Source: Candidatus Sediminicultor secundus
Lineage (GTDB): Bacteria > Atribacterota > JS1 > SB-45 > 34-128
NCBI GenBank assembly: GCA_002849045.2
Contig: NCRO01000229.1
Span: 1 to 6,648, forward strand
Direction of reading: 5' to 3'
DNA length: 6,648 nucleotides
In this document: piece by piece, positions 6,461-6,648 of the stretch
Position numbering within the stretch: position 1 is the first letter of the stretch
Layout of the letters: the number at the start of each line of letters is the position of its first letter
Translations under genes and position numbers: made by a program
Notes under the pieces: model-generated
What the model was told of the DNA's origin: nothing
Database searches by the model: none
Seen by the model: only the letters and a program-made list of their open reading frames with translations

Positions 6461-6648
6461 CTAGTGCCCTGTTAAATAACATATGTTTTCTTTTGCAATA
6501 TTTTCAATAATGAATTGTGGCGATTACTATTTCGCCATTTTAAATGTTCTTTGATATTTTGTTCAAGTTCTTTATGGTTTTCAGGATATGAACTCTTTAA
6601 TACAACATAACAGACTGATCCAACCTGAGCTTCAATTCTGTTCATCCA
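6461..6648 (-). mobile_element. End of an IS630-like insertion sequence, truncated by the window
   Basis: The transposase stop codon lies only about 8-11 bases from a CTAG at 6461-6464. IS630-family elements duplicate a TA target, often within CTAG, so the element end is probably at this site, with TGCCCTGTTAAATAAC as the inner terminal sequence. The other end is outside the window, so the terminal repeat cannot be checked here. Confidence 0.5.
6472..6648 (-). CDS. IS630-like transposase, C-terminal part
   Basis: The minus strand is open from the window edge to a TAA at 6472-6474, giving 58 residues. They start WMNRIEAQVGSVCYVVLKSS and contain a later LKWRN segment followed by RHNS. This matches my recollection of the C-terminal pattern of IS630-type DDE transposases, W-L-N-R-I-E near the third catalytic acidic residue and then a Y-L-x-W-R-N segment; the Glu of NRIE would be that acid. 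The start and most of the catalytic domain lie beyond the window. Whether the full gene is intact cannot be seen. It converges on the tRNA-Leu terminator. Confidence 0.7.
   Translation of the reverse strand, partial: WMNRIEAQVGSVCYVVLKSSYPENHKELEQNIKEHLKWRNSNRHNSLLKILQKKTYVI

Overview
This is an AT-rich bacterial chromosomal segment with central metabolism and housekeeping genes. The SecG translocase subunit, the strong AGGAGG-type ribosome binding sites and the class II tRNA-Leu with an encoded CCA end all point to a bacterium rather than an archaeon. The low GC content, the TTG start on one gene and the unusual intergenic DNA would suit an uncultivated anaerobic or deep-environment lineage, but no gene here fixes the phylum and I do not name one.

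Layout. 1-164: a leader made almost entirely of degenerate 7-bp repeats. 165-1160: gap (glyceraldehyde-3-phosphate dehydrogenase). 1161-1306: a spacer holding two 7-bp repeat arrays in opposite orientation. 1307-2068: tpiA (triosephosphate isomerase). 2069-2544: a 476-bp intergenic region with a weak possible terminator, 7-bp and 8-bp repeat arrays, an imperfect palindrome, and then a good extended -10 promoter. 2545-5896: four same-strand genes with gaps of only 19, 30 and 36 bp, likely one operon: secG, pncB (nicotinate phosphoribosyltransferase), and the oppD/oppF pair of peptide ABC transporter ATPases. 5897-6263: intergenic DNA holding two long 7-bp repeat arrays in opposite orientation around a core of about 77 bp. 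6264-6351: tRNA-Leu(GAG), followed by a good hairpin terminator. 6406-6437: a second 8-bp repeat array. 6472-6648, minus strand: the C-terminal end of an IS630-like transposase that runs off the window.

How the genes relate. gap and tpiA are adjacent glycolytic steps, but pgk, which commonly sits between them, is absent. secG and tRNA-Leu(GAG) are neighbours in many bacteria; here pncB and oppDF lie between them. pncB salvages nicotinate for the NAD that GapDH uses, though this link is only suggestive. The OppD/OppF ATPases have no permease or binding protein genes beside them in this window.

The most unusual feature is the intergenic DNA. Nearly every sizeable non-coding stretch is built of degenerate tandem words with a fixed 7-bp period, or 8 bp in one family. 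The words belong to several distinct families, occur in both orientations, and stop at gene boundaries. Some arrays share the same order of variant words, so they look like dispersed copies. They resemble in style the heptanucleotide STRR repeats of cyanobacteria, but I know of no described family with these words.
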